From Arthrobacter sp. StoSoilB20 (GTDB lineage: Bacteria; Actinomycetota; Actinomycetes; Actinomycetales; Micrococcaceae): a stretch of 64,000 nucleotides of DNA. The notes under the pieces are model-generated. The model worked only from the letters and a program-made list of their open reading frames with translations, did not search any database and was not told the origin of the DNA. The stretch lies in contig NZ_AP024651.1 of assembly GCF_019977295.1 (NCBI RefSeq), forward strand, positions 1,116,001 through 1,180,000, in the 5' to 3' direction. Shown in pieces: positions 60,567 to 64,000 of this stretch (the stretch's first letter is position 1; every line of letters begins with the position of its first letter). Made by a program: the position numbers and the translations under genes.

Positions 60567-63500
60567 ATGTTGTCGAGCTCGCACGCATCGTCGCGTCATC
60601 GTTTAATCGCGGCCCTAGCGGCTTCAACCCTCGCACTGGGCACCCTGCCACTACTAGCCTCGCCAGCCTCCGCTGCTGAGGATCTTGTCCTGACCCCCAA
60701 CCCCGCACAGGCCGGGCCGTCGTTCAAAGGCTGGGGCACCAGCCTGGTCTGGATGGCCAACGCCACAGGCCAGTACCCGGAAGCCATCCGGAACGATCTG
60801 ATTGACAAGGTCTTCGGTGACGACGGCCTGAACCTCAACATCGCCCGCTACAACGTGGGTGGCGGCAATGCCACTGACATCCCCGACTACCTCCGTCCGG
60901 GTGGCGCCGTTCCCGGCTGGTGGAACCCGAATACGGGCCTCTCTGACCAGGCCGGGCCGATCACCACCAACTACGCTGATCGGGACCGTTTCCTGGCCGC
61001 GTGGACCGGCGAGAACGACTCCGATTACAACCTCGACGCCGATGCCTCCCAGCGCGCCTGGATCGCGGCCATCAAGGACAAAGTCACCACGTGGGAGGCC
61101 TTCAGCAACTCCCCGCCCTACTTCATGACCGAAAGCGGCTACGTCAGTGGCGGTACGGACCCCAACGCCGACCAGATCAAGCCCGCCGCCATCGATAAGT
61201 TCGTCAATTACGTCAAAAAGGTAGCGGAACACGTCGAAGAAACTGAAGGCATCAGTTTCGACACGATCAACCCCCTCAACGAACCCAACACCAACTACTG
61301 GAAGACCACCTTCGGTGGCAACGGGCTGCCCAATGGGGGAGGCCAAGAGGGTGCTCACGCAGGCCCCGCCCTGCAGTCCCAGGTGCTGACCGCCATGGCT
61401 GCCGAGCTCGCCGAGCCCGGCACCGCCACTGAGGCCAAGGTCTCCGGTCCGGATGAGACGTCGCCGAGCCGCTTCCTGGAAGATTGGAACGGCTGGACTC
61501 CGGAAACCAAGGAGGCTGTCAGCCAGCTGAACGTCCACACCTACTCCACTGGCGACCGCCTCGCGGTTCGCGACATCGCCAAGGCAACGGACAAGCCGCT
61601 GTCCATGAGCGAAGTCGAAGGCAACTGGGGCGGTGACTCCTGGAACCCGGAAAGCATCGAAAACGGTCTGGGCATGGCCACCCGCATAACAGATGACCTC
61701 CGTGAGCTCGATCCTGAGTCCTGGGTGCTGTGGCAGCCGGTTGAAGACCTCTACAACATGGAACTGGGCGAGAAGAAGAACTGGGGATCCGTCTTCATCG
61801 ACTTCGACTGCAACGCCGACGGCGACTCCGTGCGGCGTTTGGCTGCAGGCGCCGCAGATCCTTCGTGCCGCACCACGGTGAACTCGAAGTACAACACCAT
61901 CCGCAACTTCACCCATTACATCGCACCGGGTGACCGGATCATTCCCACCAGCGACGGCAAGACCACATCTGCGCTGAAGGCCGATGGTTCCGGCCTGTCG
62001 ATGGTGCACACCAACGATTCCGACCAGGCCAAGACCATCAAGGTGGACTTGTCCAAGTTCGCAACGATCGCCGCTGGTGCAACGGTTACCCCGGTGGTGA
62101 CCACCCAGTCTCCGTCCGGCGACCCGACGGCCAACGCACTTGTCAGTGGTGCCGCCGTGGCCGTCGACGCCGGAACGCGCTCGGCGACGCTGACTGTTCC
62201 TGCCAAGTCCGTCACCACCTTCGTGGTCAACGGGGCATCCGGCGTCGCTGCCGATGCGCCGGCGGTACAGGATGGACAGTCCTACAGCTTCGTTGGAGTT
62301 CAGAGTGGCCGCGCAGTTTCGGCTTCGGACGGATCTCCCAAGACGGTGCTCTCTGATTCGGTGGCTGGCGGCAATCAGGTGTGGAAGGCAACCCTCATCG
62401 CTGATGAAGACGGCACCACCCGTGACCGTTTTGTCCTCAGGCTCGCCGATGGCCGCGCTTTGGCCGCTGATTCCAATGGCACCACGCTGCGCAGCATCAC
62501 CGATGAGGAAGCCCGCACGGATAGCTCGGCGCAGTGGTTGTTCAGCACCACGGACGGTAGCTCGTTCAGCCTCCTGAATGCTGGCCTTCACCAGGTCCTG
62601 GACGTCTCGAACAACTCCACGCACGAAGGTGCTTGGATCGGGCTATGGACCTCCAACGGCGGGGCCAACCAGACCTTCACCCTCCGGAACGCCAGCGAGG
62701 GCACCGGCTACAACAGCTTCCGGCCCGGCCAGGACTGGCGGGACAACAACGGCAATCTGATCCAAGCCCACGGTGGTCAGGTGGTCACGTCCAAGGATTC
62801 CGCCGGCAAGACCATCTACTACCTGTACGGCGAAGACCGTACCAACGGCTACCACTCGGCACCGGGCGTGCACGGCTACAGCTCCTACGATCTCTATAAC
62901 TGGAAGGACGAGGGAGTTGCGCTGAAGACGTTGTCCTCACGCGGGCAAATCGACTCGGATCCGTACTTCCAGAACCTGTACTCGGGTTACACCACGGAGC
63001 AGAAGGACGCCGTCTACCGTGACCTCGGTACGGTTCCTGTGAATGGCCAGACCCCGCCGATCCTTGAGCGACCCAAGGTCATCTACAATGCTGCCACCAA
63101 CAAGTGGGTCATGTGGGTGCACGCTGACGGACCGTCGTCGTGGTCTACCGCTCAGTACGCCAAAGCCAACGCCGGCGTAGCAATCTCCGATTCGCCCTTC
63201 GGGCCGTTCCGGTACATCGACAGCTACCGCCTTCACAAGGCAGCGGCCGGCGATCCCACCAACAAGGCTCCGAATAACCCGGGCATGGCCAGGGACATGA
63301 ACCTCTTCGTGGATGACGATGGCACGGGCTACATCATCTACTCCAGCGAAGAAAACGCCACCATGTTCATCTCCAAGCTCAACGCTGACTACACCTACCT
63401 GTCCGCTTCGCCGGACACCGCGTTGGAGGGTGTGGACTTCCGGCGGGCCTTCGTCAACCAGTCCCGTGAATCACCGGCCATCATGAAATACAACGGCCGC

Positions 63501-64000
63501 TACTTCATCATCTCTTCGGGAACCACTGGTTGGTCGCCCAACCCGTCACGGTACGGCACGGCCACCAGCATCCTGGGGGAGTGGACCGACAAGGGAGATC
63601 CGTTCAGCAGTGACGTGTCCTGGAACTCCAACAACTCCCAGCCGTCCTCGGTGATCCCCGTAGACCCGGCTAACGGCAAGTTCATCTATATGGGTGACCG
63701 CTGGAACGGCGGATCGGACCAGGCCCTGGCCACGGCACCCATGGTGTGGATGCCTATCCAGATGGGCGAAGGCGGCAAGACCCTGGCAGTGAAGGCCCCG
63801 TCTGAGTGGAAACTTGAGGACCTCGACGCGAACGCTGCATGGGACGTCTCAGGTGTTCCTGCCAGCCTGGCTGTGGGCTCAACCTTCAGTGTGAACTCCG
63901 TGACGGTCACCCAGAACGGGCAGAGCTCCACCCAGCCGGTGACCTGGCAGGTCAGTGGCAACACGAACACCGTGGGCGTCATTACTGCCACGGGCACGCT
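60567..64000 (+). CDS. Secreted multi-domain galactanase: GH30, ricin-type lectin, GH43_24-type domain (runs off window)
   Basis: The frame is open from ATG 60567 to the right edge (over 1140 residues, no stop). Signal peptide 1-37. Residues about 40-560: GH30-type (beta/alpha)8 plus beta-sandwich with acid/base E239 (NPLNEPN) and nucleophile E349 (SMSEVEG), closest in style to subfamily 5 endo-beta-1,6-galactanases. Residues about 568-708: ricin-B/CBM13-like repeats (GRALAADS, HQVLDVS). Residues about 713-1080: five-bladed GH43 domain with ERPKVIYNAATNKWVMWVHAD, ARDMNLFVDDDGTGYIIYSS and ESPAIMKYNGRYFIISSGTTGW, the pattern of subfamily 24 exo-beta-1,3-galactanases, a subfamily lacking the usual Asp base. 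An Ig-like module begins at the edge. Controlled by two LacI-type operators. Confidence 0.85.
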   Translation, partial: MLSSSHASSRHRLIAALAASTLALGTLPLLASPASAAEDLVLTPNPAQAGPSFKGWGTSLVWMANATGQYPEAIRNDLIDKVFGDDGLNLNIARYNVGGGNATDIPDYLRPGGAVPGWWNPNTGLSDQAGPITTNYADRDRFLAAWTGENDSDYNLDADASQRAWIAAIKDKVTTWEAFSNSPPYFMTESGYVSGGTDPNADQIKPAAIDKFVNYVKKVAEHVEETEGISFDTINPLNEPNTNYWKTTFGGNGLPNGGGQEGAHAGPALQSQVLTAMAAELAEPGTATEAKVSGPDETSPSRFLEDWNGWTPETKEAVSQLNVHTYSTGDRLAVRDIAKATDKPLSMSEVEGNWGGDSWNPESIENGLGMATRITDDLRELDPESWVLWQPVEDLYNMELGEKKNWGSVFIDFDCNADGDSVRRLAAGAADPSCRTTVNSKYNTIRNFTHYIAPGDRIIPTSDGKTTSALKADGSGLSMVHTNDSDQAKTIKVDLSKFATIAAGATVTPVVTTQSPSGDPTANALVSGAAVAVDAGTRSATLTVPAKSVTTFVVNGASGVAADAPAVQDGQSYSFVGVQSGRAVSASDGSPKTVLSDSVAGGNQVWKATLIADEDGTTRDRFVLRLADGRALAADSNGTTLRSITDEEARTDSSAQWLFSTTDGSSFSLLNAGLHQVLDVSNNSTHEGAWIGLWTSNGGANQTFTLRNASEGTGYNSFRPGQDWRDNNGNLIQAHGGQVVTSKDSAGKTIYYLYGEDRTNGYHSAPGVHGYSSYDLYNWKDEGVALKTLSSRGQIDSDPYFQNLYSGYTTEQKDAVYRDLGTVPVNGQTPPILERPKVIYNAATNKWVMWVHADGPSSWSTAQYAKANAGVAISDSPFGPFRYIDSYRLHKAAAGDPTNKAPNNPGMARDMNLFVDDDGTGYIIYSSEENATMFISKLNADYTYLSASPDTALEGVDFRRAFVNQSRESPAIMKYNGRYFIISSGTTGWSPNPSRYGTATSILGEWTDKGDPFSSDVSWNSNNSQPSSVIPVDPANGKFIYMGDRWNGGSDQALATAPMVWMPIQMGEGGKTLAVKAPSEWKLEDLDANAAWDVSGVPASLAVGSTFSVNSVTVTQNGQSSTQPVTWQVSGNTNTVGVITATGT

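Noticed and set aside
60654..62624. 656-codon minus-strand open frame inside the secreted galactanase gene
   Set aside because: The plus strand encodes recognised GH30 and lectin domains through the same interval; the antisense frame has no start signal or domain.

Overview
The window is high-GC DNA from an actinobacterium, most likely a soil Micrococcaceae of the Arthrobacter/Paenarthrobacter type. Supporting signs are the G/C-biased third codon positions, frequent GTG and TTG starts, several -10 boxes only 6-7 nt before an ATG (probable leaderless mRNAs), a UvrD/PcrA helicase of actinobacterial length, a probable class E sortase substrate (LAATG), and a succinyl-CoA ligase operon. This is inferred from protein style and gene content; no database was searched. 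The sequence looks chromosomal. I saw no insertion sequence, prophage, CRISPR array or rRNA. One tRNA gene (Arg, CCT) is present.

Layout. 1-4.5 kb: the 3' end of an FdhF/YdeP-type molybdenum oxidoreductase, fdhD, and a GH38 alpha-mannosidase closed by a bidirectional terminator. 4.6-8.8 kb (minus): a cystine/polar amino acid ABC importer, in an apparent operon with two membrane-anchored coiled-coil proteins. 9.1-10.5 kb (minus): a 7-TM protein coupled to a protein with an internally duplicated HTH. 10.6-14.3 kb: an ABC-F protein behind a 5' terminator hairpin, followed by an ABC exporter. 14.3-20.8 kb: NUDIX, DUF6314, tRNA-Arg, a DUF998 membrane protein, a 467-bp G-rich intergenic repeat array, a membrane protein, an IMPase-family phosphatase and pcrA. 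20.9-25.5 kb: a surface protein with a sortase motif, a lipoprotein, and sucCD. 25.6-34.6 kb: a secreted PIG-L/chitobiase-like/FG-GAP protein, a peptidase C26 hydrolase, a LOG-family protein, two paralogous membrane-anchored metalloproteases, a ferritin-like/VIT1 fusion and two small hypothetical genes.

35-46 kb looks like nitrogen-compound catabolism and transport: a sodium:solute symporter divergent from an XRE-cupin regulator, a DUF559 protein, an APC permease with a hairpin over its ribosome binding site, and a ureohydrolase translationally coupled to a ThDP-dependent decarboxylase. That pair would fit the 2-ketoarginine to 4-guanidinobutyrate to GABA route. Next come an MBL-fold hydrolase and an MHS-type transporter divergent from a LysR regulator. 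47-54 kb is an export region: MarR plus a 14-TM drug exporter with an unusual coiled-coil tail, then a heterodimeric ABC exporter and a thioesterase.

54.3-64 kb: cutC, then a carbohydrate region with a DUF6067-type predicted glycosidase, a DUF5107-TPR protein, and, under two LacI-type operators, a very large secreted enzyme that runs off the right edge. That enzyme joins a GH30-type domain, a ricin-type lectin domain and a GH43_24-type domain. The combination suggests attack on type II arabinogalactan (endo-beta-1,6 plus exo-beta-1,3 galactanase). Most long antisense frames in the window are GC-driven shadows and were left out.
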